Source: Nocardioides marinisabuli (GTDB lineage Bacteria; Actinomycetota; Actinomycetes; Propionibacteriales; Nocardioidaceae). Taken from it: a stretch of 64,000 nucleotides of DNA. Shown here one piece after another: positions 1-8,345 of the stretch. Position numbers and translations under genes: made by a program. Positions within the stretch are counted from its first letter, which is position 1. Each line of letters opens with the position of its first letter. Location: assembly GCF_013466785.1 (NCBI RefSeq), contig NZ_CP059163.1, forward strand, positions 186,001 to 250,000, in the 5' to 3' direction. The notes beneath the pieces were generated by a model. That model did not search any database. It saw only the letters and a program-made list of their open reading frames with translations, and had not been told where the DNA came from.

Positions 1-154
1 GCGCGAAGCCGAGGATCGCGATCGACTGGAGGCGCGACTGGGCCTCGGGCTGGCGGGCGACACCGTTGATGTAGGCAGCGAAGATCAGGCCCACAGCGAT
101 CGCGGGACCGATCGTGGCGACGCCGTAGCCGAGCATGTTGAGAGAGCCGGTCAC
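1..154 (-). CDS. atpE: ATP synthase F0 subunit c, N-terminal part (partial)
   Basis: The gene runs off the left edge, so only about the first 51 residues are present. The translation begins [20 protein letters not shown] and continues through [13 protein letters not shown], which is the first membrane helix and the polar RQPE loop of the proton-carrying c subunit. The ion-binding acidic residue of helix 2 lies outside the window. The GTG start at 154 follows an AAGGAAAG ribosome binding site at close spacing. It is preceded by atpB on the same strand, the normal F0 order, so the rest of the ATP synthase operon should continue to the left. Confidence 0.93.
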   Translation of the reverse strand, partial: MTGSLNMLGYGVATIGPAIAVGLIFAAYINGVARQPEAQSRLQSIAILGFA

Positions 155-275
155 AGCTTTCCTTTCGTCGTGACGCAGGGCGCGTCGTGGAGTCTCATGA
201 CTTTGTTGACCATATGAAGTTGTGGGAATCGGGGGTGCGGGGCGGGCCCGCACGGTGCGCCGGGGCGCGTGCGGC

Positions 276-1067
276 TCAGTGCTCCTCGGCGACCGCACCG
301 GCGACGTACATCGCGGTGAGCAGCGTGAAGACGTAGGCCTGCAGGAACATCACCAGCAGCTCGAGGGCGCTGACGAGGAAGAACATCAAGATGGCGCCGA
401 CGCCGCCGACGATGTTGAGCACCGAGGGCGAGGCCTCCACCAGCAGGTACTCCCCGCCCAGGGCGAAGAGGATCAGCAGCAGGTGGCCGGCGAACATGTT
501 GGCGAAGAGTCGCAGCGCGAGCGTGACGGGGCGCACGACGATGTTGGAGAGGATCTCCAGGGGGACGATCAGCAGCAGCATCACGCCGCTGACGCCGGCG
601 GGCACCGCGACGTGCTTGAGGTAGCCCAGCGCGCCGTGCTTCCAGATGCCGACGCCGTTGTAGAGCAGCCACGAGAGCAGTGCGAGGCCGTAGGCGTAGC
701 CCGAGTGCGAGAACGTCGGGAACTGCACGATCGGGATCATGCCGAAGTAGTTGTTCACCAGGACGAAGGTGAACAGCGCGAAGAGGTAGGGCACGAACTT
801 CATGAAGTGCTCGGAGCCGATCGACTCACGAGCGATCGAGTTGCGCACGCCGCCGTAGACGAACTCGCCCGCGAACTGCATTCGCCCGGGGACGACGGCG
901 GCCTTGCGCGACATCGCGTAGAAGAGCGCGAAGATCAGCACCACGGACAGGCTGATCATCACCATCGGCTTGGTGACCTCGCCGACGATCGGCGGCAGGT
1001 CGAAGTCAGCCGGCCCGGGTGGCGTGAAGCCTCCCTCGGCCATGATCACCGCAACGGTGTCAAGCAT
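276..1067 (-). CDS. atpB: ATP synthase F0 subunit a
   Basis: This is the membrane stator subunit that forms the proton half-channels against the c ring. The protein has several hydrophobic segments and the conserved [14 protein letters not shown] stretch, whose arginine is essential for proton transfer. The C-terminal [14 protein letters not shown] helix is also typical. The reading frame is open up to 1094, but the upstream ATG there has no ribosome binding site. The ATG at 1067 follows GAAGGAG by 11 bases, and a TTG one codon earlier would be better spaced, so the start is 1067 or 1070. It lies between the AtpZ-like gene and atpE. Confidence 0.95.
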   Translation of the reverse strand: MLDTVAVIMAEGGFTPPGPADFDLPPIVGEVTKPMVMISLSVVLIFALFYAMSRKAAVVPGRMQFAGEFVYGGVRNSIARESIGSEHFMKFVPYLFALFTFVLVNNYFGMIPIVQFPTFSHSGYAYGLALLSWLLYNGVGIWKHGALGYLKHVAVPAGVSGVMLLLIVPLEILSNIVVRPVTLALRLFANMFAGHLLLILFALGGEYLLVEASPSVLNIVGGVGAILMFFLVSALELLVMFLQAYVFTLLTAMYVAGAVAEEH

Positions 1068-1170
1068 CAACGCCCTGTCTCCTTCGTGTCGCATTCTGTG
1101 CAGAAGATCGTGCCGGTGCTGCTGGTCTTGGTGGTGCTGGGGTACGAGCCGGGGTTCGTGCCGGAGCTGC

Positions 1171-1413
1171 TCACGCGTCGTGCTCCGCGGGCTTCTCGGG
1201 TGCCCGTCCGAAGCGGACGATCACCACGTAGAAGCCGAGCACCGCGCCGAGCACGAGTCCCACCGGCAGCAGGAACGAGGTTCCCAGCCAGCGGTCCCCC
1301 GCCCACCCGAGGCCCCCGTAGAGGAGCACACCGGCGCCCAACGACCCGAACGCGGCCCAGGGGTCCGTCGACGGCTCGCTCGAGCGATCGGGGACGTGGT
1401 CGTTCGGCGCCAT
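1171..1413 (-). CDS. AtpZ/AtpI-like small membrane protein
   Basis: An 80-residue protein with two predicted membrane helices: roughly residues 20-40, rich in glycine, and 45-65 (LPVGLVLGAVLGFYVVIV). The WxxxxSLGxGxxLYGGxGWxxDRWLGT pattern and the position just upstream of atpB fit the AtpZ/AtpI family. These proteins assist c-ring assembly or divalent cation uptake in other bacteria. The function in this organism is inferred from family and context only. The start is the ATG at 1413. Confidence 0.8.
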   Translation of the reverse strand: MAPNDHVPDRSSEPSTDPWAAFGSLGAGVLLYGGLGWAGDRWLGTSFLLPVGLVLGAVLGFYVVIVRFGRAPEKPAEHDA

Positions 1414-1440
1414 GGCGATCCGGACGATAGCAGTCGCGCG

Positions 1441-1929
1441 TCACGTCGCGTCACCCGCGTCCTGCTCGGTGCCGGCCGCCGGGCGGACCGGCGTGCGCAG
1501 GTCGTAGACCGGGATGCGCACGCGCACCGCGGCGGTGACCTGCCCGGCCATCCACGCCAGCACCACGGCCAGCAGACCGCCGAAGAGCCAGCGTCGCTCA
1601 GCGACCCCCGCGAAGGCCGGCTGCTGGGACAGCGTCACCAGCAGGACCACCACGAGCATCAGCTGGAGCGTGTAGGTCAGCAGCGCCACCATGAGCGAGG
1701 CGTGCGGCATCAGGCCGCTGACCACGTCGACGGTGACCGAGCCGAAGAGCAGCACGGCCAGGACGGCCAGGGACCCGATGAGCGCGGCGCCCGCGGCGTC
1801 ACCGCCGGCGAGGACCAGGCCGGCGCCCGCGACCAGGAGGCCGGGCACCAGCGCCGCCGTCGCCACGGCCCCGTGCAGCGCGACCGCGCCGGGGCGGCGG
1901 TCCTGCGTGGCGGTCGTCGCGGAGGTCAT
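1441..1929 (-). CDS. ATP synthase I-like membrane protein
   Basis: A protein of about 162 residues with four predicted membrane segments, beginning MTSATTATQDRRPG. It occupies the place of M. tuberculosis Rv1303, between the GlcNAc-1-phosphate transferase gene and atpB, where actinobacteria encode an ATP synthase subunit I-like protein. The frame stays open upstream to 2031, but that part lacks a hydrophobic or conserved character. The ATG at 1929 is therefore preferred, although its ribosome binding site is weak. A role in F0 assembly is inferred from position. Confidence 0.7.
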   Translation of the reverse strand: MTSATTATQDRRPGAVALHGAVATAALVPGLLVAGAGLVLAGGDAAGAALIGSLAVLAVLLFGSVTVDVVSGLMPHASLMVALLTYTLQLMLVVVLLVTLSQQPAFAGVAERRWLFGGLLAVVLAWMAGQVTAAVRVRIPVYDLRTPVRPAAGTEQDAGDAT

Positions 1930-2082
1930 CGGCGGCCGTTCTCTGGGGGGCAGACGGAGGTCGAGTCGGTGCTCGCGGACCCTGCCGCAGCACCTCGTGA
2001 AAACTATCACAAGGGGTCCGTGCCCCGGCAAGTGGAACGATCCAGGCCGGTCCGGAGGGTTGTCCGCGGGGTCCGTCGCGGG

Positions 2083-3228
2083 TCAGGGCGAGGGGCCGAC
2101 CGGCACGGCGTGGCCCGGGCGGTGCAGCACCGGCAGCAGGAAGGTCAGGGCCACGGTCAGGGCGCCTCCCCCGACCAGGGCGGCCACCACCCAGGGTCCG
2201 GAGTACAGGCTGGCCAGCACCGTGCCGAAGGCGACCAGGGCCGCCCACATCCACATGATCAGCACCGCCCGGCGCTGCGAGTGCCCGATCTCGAGCAGGC
2301 GGTGGTGCAGGTGCTGCTTGTCGGGCGCGAACGGCGAGCGGCCGGCGCGGGTGCGGCGCACGACCGCGAGGACCAGGTCGAGCAGTGGCACGACCAGGAT
2401 CGTCACCGGCAGCAGCAGCGGCAGCAGCGTGGGCGCCAGGCTCGCCTGCGACCCCGCGCCGCCCTGCGAGAGCTCGGAGCCGGCGAACTGGCCGGTCAGG
2501 GTGACGGCGCTGGCCGAGAGCACCAGCCCGATCAGCATGGATCCCGAGTCGCCCATGAAGAGCCTGGCGGGGTTGAAGTTGTGGGGCAGGAAGCCCACGC
2601 ACGCTCCCGCCAGCGCTACCGCCAGCAGGGCCGCGGTCGTGGCCCGCGAGGTGTTGTTGAGGCTGGTGAGCTGGTAGCAGAAGACGAAGAAGGCCAGCGC
2701 GCCCACGCCGACCACCCCCGCGGCGAGCCCGTCGAGGCCGTCGACGAAGTTGACCGCGTTGATGGTCGCCACCACCAGGAAGCCGGTCAGCAGGGCGCGC
2801 TGGGCCGGGTCGAGCGAGAAGACCTGGCCGTCGGGACCGGTGAAGAAGTAGAACTGGACCCCGAAGGCCACCAGGAAGCCGGCCGCCAGCAGCTGCCCGC
2901 CGAGCTTGGTCAGCGCGTCGAGCTCGAAGAGGTCGTCGAGCACCCCCACGGCGCAGATCAGCGCACCCGCGATGATCACCACGCCGGCGTCGCGGAAGAC
3001 GAACGGGCCGCTCAGCGACAGGAACGGCAGCTCCCTGGCCACCAGGTAGGCGGCGACCAGGCCGCCCAGCATCGCCAGCCCGCCCAGGTAGGGGATCGGC
3101 TCGGCGTGCACGTCGCGGTCGCGGACGCGGGCCACGGCGCCGGTGCGCAGGGCGATCTCGCGGGCGATCACCGTCAGCAGGTAGGTGACCGCCGCGGCGA
3201 CCAGGAAGACCAGGATGTACTCGCGCAC
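2083..3228 (-). CDS. wecA: Undecaprenyl-/decaprenyl-phosphate GlcNAc-1-phosphate transferase, MraY/WecA family
   Basis: A polytopic membrane enzyme of 381 residues that transfers a sugar-1-phosphate from a UDP-sugar to a polyprenyl phosphate, starting arabinogalactan, teichoic-acid linker or polysaccharide assembly. Diagnostic motifs are the acidic pair in GVLDDLFELDALTK (about residues 95-107), NAVNFVDGLDG (about 157-167) and the cytoplasmic histidine motif HLHHRLLEIGHSQRR (about 295-315). About ten hydrophobic segments alternate through the chain. It is the homologue of M. tuberculosis rfe (Rv1302) in the same gene order. The exact acceptor and sugar cannot be told from sequence. Confidence 0.9.
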   Translation of the reverse strand: MREYILVFLVAAAVTYLLTVIAREIALRTGAVARVRDRDVHAEPIPYLGGLAMLGGLVAAYLVARELPFLSLSGPFVFRDAGVVIIAGALICAVGVLDDLFELDALTKLGGQLLAAGFLVAFGVQFYFFTGPDGQVFSLDPAQRALLTGFLVVATINAVNFVDGLDGLAAGVVGVGALAFFVFCYQLTSLNNTSRATTAALLAVALAGACVGFLPHNFNPARLFMGDSGSMLIGLVLSASAVTLTGQFAGSELSQGGAGSQASLAPTLLPLLLPVTILVVPLLDLVLAVVRRTRAGRSPFAPDKQHLHHRLLEIGHSQRRAVLIMWMWAALVAFGTVLASLYSGPWVVAALVGGGALTVALTFLLPVLHRPGHAVPVGPSP

Positions 3229-3238
3229 GCTCGGCCGC

Positions 3239-3916
3239 TCAGTCCTCGGCGGTCAGGGTCGCGCCGAGGGGCTCCAGGACGGCGTTGAGCTGCTCCAGCG
3301 ACAGCGCGCCGACCCGCAGGACGCGTCCCTGCGGCCCGGTCACGTCGACGATCGTCGAGGGCTGCGCCCCGTCGTCGCCGCGGGGGCTCGGGCCGGCGTC
3401 GACGATCACGTCGACGTGCTCGCCGAGCATCTCCTCGGCGGCGTCGGCGTCGGTGGCGGCCGGGAGCCCCGTGCGGTTGGCCGAGCTCACGGCCAGGGGG
3501 CCGGTGCGCTCGAGGAGCTCGCGGGTCACCTCGTGGTCGGGCATCCGCACCGCCACGGTGCCCCGGGTGTCGCCCAGGTCCCACTGCAGCGAGGTCTGCT
3601 GGTGGCACACGATCGTGAGCGGACCCGGCCAGAACGCCTCGACCAGCGCCCGCGCGTAGCCGGGCACCCGCACCGTGAGGGCGTCCAGCGTGGTCGCCGC
3701 GCTGACCAGCACCGGGGGCGGCATGTCGCGACCGCGCCCCTTCGCCTCCAGCAGGGCCCGCACCGCGGCCGGGTCGAAGGCGTCGGCCCCGATGCCGTAG
3801 ACCGTGTCGGTCGGCAGCACGACGAGGCCGCCGCGCTGGATCGCCAGGCTGGCGGCGTCGAGCGCCTTCTCGCGCTCCTCGGGTGTCGAGGTCCCGTGGC
3901 GTTCCATGGGGCTCAT
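3239..3916 (-). CDS. L-threonylcarbamoyladenylate synthase (Sua5/YciO/YrdC)
   Basis: A protein of 225 residues that makes threonylcarbamoyl-AMP from threonine, bicarbonate and ATP, the first step of the t6A37 tRNA modification. It shows GGLVVLPTDTVYGIGADAF near residues 29-47, then KGRGRDMPPPVLV, and SSANRTGLPAATDADAA, all typical of the YrdC fold. Its ATG at 3916 overlaps the prmC stop by four bases (ATGA), implying translational coupling. A second ATG three codons in is possible. It corresponds to M. tuberculosis Rv1301. Confidence 0.92.
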   Translation of the reverse strand: MSPMERHGTSTPEEREKALDAASLAIQRGGLVVLPTDTVYGIGADAFDPAAVRALLEAKGRGRDMPPPVLVSAATTLDALTVRVPGYARALVEAFWPGPLTIVCHQQTSLQWDLGDTRGTVAVRMPDHEVTRELLERTGPLAVSSANRTGLPAATDADAAEEMLGEHVDVIVDAGPSPRGDDGAQPSTIVDVTGPQGRVLRVGALSLEQLNAVLEPLGATLTAED

Positions 3917-4755
3917 CGTGCCAGCCTGGCCGTCACGAAGCGCGCACGCCCTGCCAGGTCGTGGTGGTCGCGCACGTCGCGCCAGCGTCCCGTGCGGCTG
4001 AGCACCTCGGGCGCCGAGGCACCCTGCACGTCGGCGTGCTCGGCTCCCAGCACTCCCCCGGGCCGCAGCAGCACCGCGGCCCGGCGCTCCAGCACCCGCA
4101 GCGCGTCGAGGCCGTCCTGGCCGGAGAAGAGCGCCAGGTGGGGGTCGTGGTCGCGGGCCTCGGGCGAGACCGACTCCCAGGCCTCCAGCGGCACGTAGGG
4201 CGGGTTGCAGACGACCACGTCGACCGTGCCGACCAGCTCCTCGAGCTCGGTGGCCATGTCGCCGAGGCGCAGGTCGACCCCGGTGCCGGCCAGGTTGCGC
4301 TCAGCCCAGGCGTGCGCGTCGGGATCGAGCTCGACGGCGTGCACGTGCGCGTGCGGCACCTCGTGCGCCACCGCCTTGGCGACCGCCCCCGAGCCGGTGC
4401 ACAGGTCGACGACGACCGGCTCGTCGAGGGCCAGGGCCTGCTCGACGGCCCAGCCGGCCAGCAGCTCGGTCTCGGGCCGGGGCACGAACACGCCCGGCCC
4501 CACGGCCAGCTCGACGTGGCGGAACCAGGCGCTGCCGGTGAGGTGCTGCAGCGGCTCGCGGCTCGCGCGCCGCGCCACCAGGGCGTCGTACGACGTCACG
4601 GCCCGGGGCTCGACCTCGTCGACCAGCACCAGCCGGCCGCGGTCGGTGCCGAGCACGTGGGCCAGCAGCTCGGCCGCGTCGTGCTCGGGGCTGGCGACCC
4701 CGGCGGCGCGCAGCCGCTCGACGGCCGAGGCCAGGACGGCCCGGCGCGCAGGCAC
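3913..4755 (-). CDS. prmC: Release factor N5-glutamine methyltransferase
   Basis: An S-adenosylmethionine-dependent enzyme that methylates the glutamine of the GGQ motif in release factors. The protein of 280 residues has an N-terminal helical domain, a SAM-binding motif (VVDLCTGSGAVAKAVA, about 124-139) and the catalytic NPPY motif in VVCNPPYVPLE (about 187-197). It starts with GTG at 4755, immediately after the prfA stop codon, so it is translated next to its own substrate's gene. It overlaps the following sua5-type gene by four bases. Confidence 0.94.
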   Translation of the reverse strand: MPARRAVLASAVERLRAAGVASPEHDAAELLAHVLGTDRGRLVLVDEVEPRAVTSYDALVARRASREPLQHLTGSAWFRHVELAVGPGVFVPRPETELLAGWAVEQALALDEPVVVDLCTGSGAVAKAVAHEVPHAHVHAVELDPDAHAWAERNLAGTGVDLRLGDMATELEELVGTVDVVVCNPPYVPLEAWESVSPEARDHDPHLALFSGQDGLDALRVLERRAAVLLRPGGVLGAEHADVQGASAPEVLSRTGRWRDVRDHHDLAGRARFVTARLAR

Positions 4756-5829
4756 TCAGTCCTCCAGCGCCGCGAGGCGCGCGGCCATGTCGGTGTCGAT
4801 GCACGACTGCAGCACCGGACCGAGCTCCCCGTCGAGCACCTGGTCGAGGTTGTAGGACTTGTAGCCGGTGCGGTGGTCGGAGATGCGGTTCTCGGGGTAG
4901 TTGTAGGTGCGGATCCGCTCGGAGCGGTCCACGGTGCGCACCTGGCTGCGCCGGGCGTCGCTGGCCTCGGCGTCGGCGGCCTCCTGGGCGGCGGCCAGCA
5001 GGCGGGCGCGCAGGATGCGCATCGCCTGCTCCTTGTTCTGCAGCTGGCTCTTCTCGTTCTGGCAGCTGGCCACCATGCCCGTCGGCACGTGCGTGATGCG
5101 CACCGCCGAGTCGGTGGTGTTGACGCTCTGCCCACCGGGCCCGCTGGAGCGGAAGACGTCGATGCGCAGGTCGTTCTCGTCGATGCTGACGTCGACCTGC
5201 TCGGCCTCGGGCAGCACCAGCACCCCCGCGGCGCTGGTGTGCACCCGGCCCTGCGACTCGGTCACCGGCACCCGCTGGACCCGGTGCACCCCGCCCTCGA
5301 AGCGCAGCCTCGCGTACGGCGCCTCACCGGGCTCGGGCGTGCCCTTGGCCTTGACCGCCACGGTCACCGACTTGTAGCCGCCCAGGTCGGACTCGGTGGC
5401 GTCGAGGATCTCCACCGCCCACCCGTGGCGCTCGGCGTAGCGGGTGTACATCCGCAGCAGGTCGCCGGCGAAGAGGGCCGACTCCTCGCCGCCCTCCCCC
5501 GACTTCACCTCGAGCAGGGCGTCCTTGTCGTCGGCCTCGTCGCGCGGCACCAGCAGGCGCCGCAGCCGCTCGGCAGCCTCCTCGCGGCGCGCGTCGAGCT
5601 CGACCGCCTCCTCGGCGAACGACGGGTCCTCCCCCGCCAGCTCGCGGGCCGCACCGGCGTCCTCGCCGAGGCGCTGCCACTCGCGCCAGGTGCGGATCAC
5701 CGCGGACAGCTCGGAGTAGCGACGGTTGAGCCGCTTGGCCAGGCGCGCGTCGGCGTGCGTCTCCGGCTCGGCCAGCCGCGCCTCGAGCTCGGCGTGCTCC
5801 CCGAGCATGCTCTCGACGGCCTCGAACAT
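4756..5829 (-). CDS. prfA: Peptide chain release factor 1
   Basis: RF1 reads UAA and UAG stop codons and triggers peptide release. The protein of 357 residues contains the GGQ motif in [16 protein letters not shown] (about 225-240), the substrate of the neighbouring PrmC. The frame stays open to 6048, but the conserved N-terminus begins at [16 protein letters not shown], giving the ATG at 5829 and the normal RF1 length. It is followed directly by prmC. Confidence 0.95.
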   Translation of the reverse strand: MFEAVESMLGEHAELEARLAEPETHADARLAKRLNRRYSELSAVIRTWREWQRLGEDAGAARELAGEDPSFAEEAVELDARREEAAERLRRLLVPRDEADDKDALLEVKSGEGGEESALFAGDLLRMYTRYAERHGWAVEILDATESDLGGYKSVTVAVKAKGTPEPGEAPYARLRFEGGVHRVQRVPVTESQGRVHTSAAGVLVLPEAEQVDVSIDENDLRIDVFRSSGPGGQSVNTTDSAVRITHVPTGMVASCQNEKSQLQNKEQAMRILRARLLAAAQEAADAEASDARRSQVRTVDRSERIRTYNYPENRISDHRTGYKSYNLDQVLDGELGPVLQSCIDTDMAARLAALED

Positions 5830-5885
5830 CGGTGGGCTCCTGTGCGGCTGGCTGGGGTGGGCGGGCCTACGACGGCTGGGACAAA

Positions 5886-5933
5886 TGACGAGCGCCGGTC
5901 CACCGCTGCTGGGCGGTGGACCGGCGCTCGTCA
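5886..5933 (-). terminator. Strong hairpin terminator between rpmE and prfA
   Basis: A perfect 21-bp inverted repeat (5886-5906 with 5913-5933) with a 6-base loop lies six bases after the rpmE stop codon. On the minus strand the stem is followed by TTTGTCCC, a short T-run. It would end rpmE transcripts or strongly reduce read-through into prfA, so prfA probably has its own promoter. Confidence 0.85.
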
Positions 5934-5938
5934 GGGTG

Positions 5939-6148
5939 CTACTTCTTCTTGGCGTAGCGGGCCTCGAAGCGGGCCACGCGGCCGCCGGTGTCGAGGATCT
6001 TCTGCTTGCCGGTGTAGAACGGGTGGCACTGCGAGCAGACGTCGGCACGCATGGTGCCGGAGGTCGCGGTGCTGCGGGTGGTGAAAGTGCTGCCGCAGGT
6101 GCAGGTCACCTGGGTCTCGGTGTACTCCGGGTGGATGTCCTTCTTCAT
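5939..6148 (-). CDS. rpmE: 50S ribosomal protein bL31 (zinc-binding form)
   Basis: A 69-residue ribosomal protein beginning MKKDIHPEY. It keeps the zinc-ribbon cysteines in CTCGSTF and [14 protein letters not shown], so it is the C+ (zinc-containing) L31 rather than the zinc-independent paralogue. The ATG at 6148 follows GAGGGAAGC. The upstream frame to 6241 is not conserved. The gene ends just before a 21-bp-stem terminator. Confidence 0.96.
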   Translation of the reverse strand: MKKDIHPEYTETQVTCTCGSTFTTRSTATSGTMRADVCSQCHPFYTGKQKILDTGGRVARFEARYAKKK

Positions 6149-6278
6149 GCTTCCCTCTTTCGTCGGGGCCGCCGGGTCGCCGCCGTGGTGTCCGCGGGTG
6201 CGGTGCGGTGACGTGAACCGGAGCCGGTCGTATTGTGCCAACCAACGGCGGCACCTTCCAATTCCGTGCTAGCCGGGG

Positions 6279-7808
6279 CTACGACGGACCGGTCTGCACC
6301 GGGAGGCGCAGCACCACCCGGGTGCCGCGGCCCTCCTCGGAGTCGATGCGCACGTCGCCGCCGTGCTTGTCGACGATGGTCTGCACGATGCGCAGCCCCA
6401 GGCCGGTGCCGGCGATCTCGTTGGTCACCGCGTTGGAAGCCCGGAAGAAGCGGCTGCCCAGCCGCTCGAGCTCGGCGGCGGGGATGCCGATGCCCCGGTC
6501 GCGCACCGCCACGACGGCCGTCGCGCCGTCGTCGGACTCCTCGACGGACAGCGACACCGAGACACGGCCCTGGTCGAGGCTGAACTTCACCGCGTTGCTC
6601 AGCACGTTGAGGAAGGCCCGGCCCAGCATCGGACGGTCGGCCAGCACCATCACGGGTGCGGCGCCGAGGTCCTGCTCGAGCGAGATGCCCCGGCCCGAGG
6701 CGGTGATGGAGACGTCGGTGACGGCGTCGCGCACCAGCGGCACCAGGTCGACCGACTCCAGCGTGGTCGTCCGGTTCTCGGCCTTCGACAGCGTCAGCAG
6801 GTCGTCGATCAACGTCTTGAGCCGCGCCACGTTGCGCCGGCTCGCCTCGAGGATGCGCTCGTGGCGCGGCGTCATGGTGTCCTCGAACTCCTCGGCCACC
6901 ATCTCGAGGTAGCCGTGGATCGTGGTCAACGGGGTCCGCAGCTCGTGGGAGACGTTGGAGACGAAGTCGTCACGGGCGGTGTCGAGCACCCGCAGCTCCT
7001 CGGTCACCTTCTGCTCCACCGCGCGCGCCCGCGACTGGGCGTCGGCCAGCTCGTTGAGGGCCAGCGCCACCGAGCGCACCTCGCGCGGGCCGTCGAGGCG
7101 GGCTCGCGCCGAGGGGTCCTTGGCCATCTGGTGCACCACGGCCTCGAGGGCCACCAGCGGACGCGACACCTCGGCCAGCAGCCGGCGGCGCGAGCGACCG
7201 ACGACCAGCCAGCCCAGCAGCGTCAGCACCGCTACCGAGGCGATGGTGGCCCGCAGCCGCCACGTCGCGTCGGCGCTCGCCTCGCGCACCCGGCTGCCGA
7301 AGAGCCCGGAGGTCTCCTGGTGGGCGGCCCGCACCTGCTCGAAGAGGCGCTGGCCGTTGCGGTAGCGAGCCATCCGGAAGGTCTCGGCGCCACCCGGGGC
7401 CCGGACCCGGGGCTGGGCGTAGTCGTCGAGCCAGCGCTCCGCCGCGGCTCGCTGCTGCTGCACCAGGCCCAGCAGCCGCGCGTCGTCGGCGGCGTACTGC
7501 TCCACGACCTGCTGGTGGCCCGGCAGGCGGGCGAGCGCCTGCTGGTAGTCGTCGAGGGCGCCGGGATCACCGCTGCGCGCCCACGCTCCGACAGCCGACT
7601 CCAGGTCGGTGAGGTCCTGCAGCACCGACTGGTTGGCCACGGAGGCCGGCTGGAGCCCCTCGGTGAGGTCGTCGACCGCGCGCGTGGAGAGCACCACACC
7701 CAGGATGGCGATCAGCGCCAGCACCCCGAGCAGCACCGCCAGGCGGTGCAGCGCCGGGGTGACCGTCCGGGCGACGGTGCGCGGGCTCGCGCTCTCGGCG
7801 ACGACCAC
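6279..7808 (-). CDS. Membrane sensor histidine kinase (CHASE3-like sensor, HAMP, HisKA, HATPase)
   Basis: A protein of 509 residues. A first membrane helix near residues 23-43 and a second near 188-205 bracket a helical extracytoplasmic region that resembles a CHASE3-type sensor. A HAMP linker follows. The H box is FVSNVSHELRTPL (phospho-acceptor histidine), the N box AFLNVLSNAVKFS, and the ATP-lid glycines are in DRGIGIP and GTGLGLRIV. It starts with GTG 15 bases after the stop of the response regulator gene and is its evident partner. The signal sensed is unknown. The pair sits between rho and rpmE, where M. tuberculosis has no such genes. Confidence 0.9.
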   Translation of the reverse strand: MVVAESASPRTVARTVTPALHRLAVLLGVLALIAILGVVLSTRAVDDLTEGLQPASVANQSVLQDLTDLESAVGAWARSGDPGALDDYQQALARLPGHQQVVEQYAADDARLLGLVQQQRAAAERWLDDYAQPRVRAPGGAETFRMARYRNGQRLFEQVRAAHQETSGLFGSRVREASADATWRLRATIASVAVLTLLGWLVVGRSRRRLLAEVSRPLVALEAVVHQMAKDPSARARLDGPREVRSVALALNELADAQSRARAVEQKVTEELRVLDTARDDFVSNVSHELRTPLTTIHGYLEMVAEEFEDTMTPRHERILEASRRNVARLKTLIDDLLTLSKAENRTTTLESVDLVPLVRDAVTDVSITASGRGISLEQDLGAAPVMVLADRPMLGRAFLNVLSNAVKFSLDQGRVSVSLSVEESDDGATAVVAVRDRGIGIPAAELERLGSRFFRASNAVTNEIAGTGLGLRIVQTIVDKHGGDVRIDSEEGRGTRVVLRLPVQTGPS

Positions 7809-7822
7809 CGGGTCCTGGCCGC

Positions 7823-8194
7823 TCAGACCGACCGCGACAGCAGCGCCTCGACCCGAGCAGCGAGCTCGCGTGGGCTGAAGGGCTTGGTGATGTAGTCGTC
7901 GGCACCGGAGTCGAAGCCCGACTCGACGTCGGACTCCTGGGCGCGCGCGGTGAGCAGGATGACCGGCAGGTCGGCCAGCCCCGGGTCGGCACGGATGGCC
8001 CGGATCGCCTCGAGCCCCGAGACCCCCGGCATCATCACGTCGAGCACGGCCAGGTCGGGACGCGCCGCCTGGCAGGCCTCGACCGCTGCGGCGCCGTCGG
8101 CCACCGCGGTGATCTCGTGGCCCAGGGTGGAGAGCTTGAACTCCACCAGCTCTCGGATGTCGACGTCGTCGTCAGCGACCAGGATGCGTGCCAC
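7823..8194 (-). CDS. Single-domain response regulator (CheY-like)
   Basis: The receiver domain spans the whole 123-residue protein, beginning ARILVADDDVDIRELVEFKLS. The acidic pocket DD, the phospho-acceptor aspartate in LAVLDVMMPGVSG, the threonine in ILLTARAQ and the lysine in YITKPFSP are all present. No output domain follows, so it must act by protein contact or through a further partner. The GTG at 8194 is preferred over upstream in-frame codons because the receiver fold starts there and AGAGGAAG lies upstream. It is co-directional with the histidine kinase. Confidence 0.88.
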   Translation of the reverse strand: MARILVADDDVDIRELVEFKLSTLGHEITAVADGAAAVEACQAARPDLAVLDVMMPGVSGLEAIRAIRADPGLADLPVILLTARAQESDVESGFDSGADDYITKPFSPRELAARVEALLSRSV

Positions 8195-8345
8195 GGTACG
8201 AGGCTTCCTCTCTCTCCGGCTGACCCTCCGGCCTCCCGAGGAGAGCCGCCAGCATGTGGGTGACAGCGTATCCACATCGCTGTCGCGACGATGGGCACAC
8301 CGCCGATAAAGGTGTCGGCTCCCCGCCCGGGGGCGCCGGTTCTGC

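Noticed and set aside
222..1430. Long plus-strand frame over atpB
   Set aside because: Antisense to a clearly conserved subunit a gene; composition is Asp/Glu/His/Gln-rich noise.
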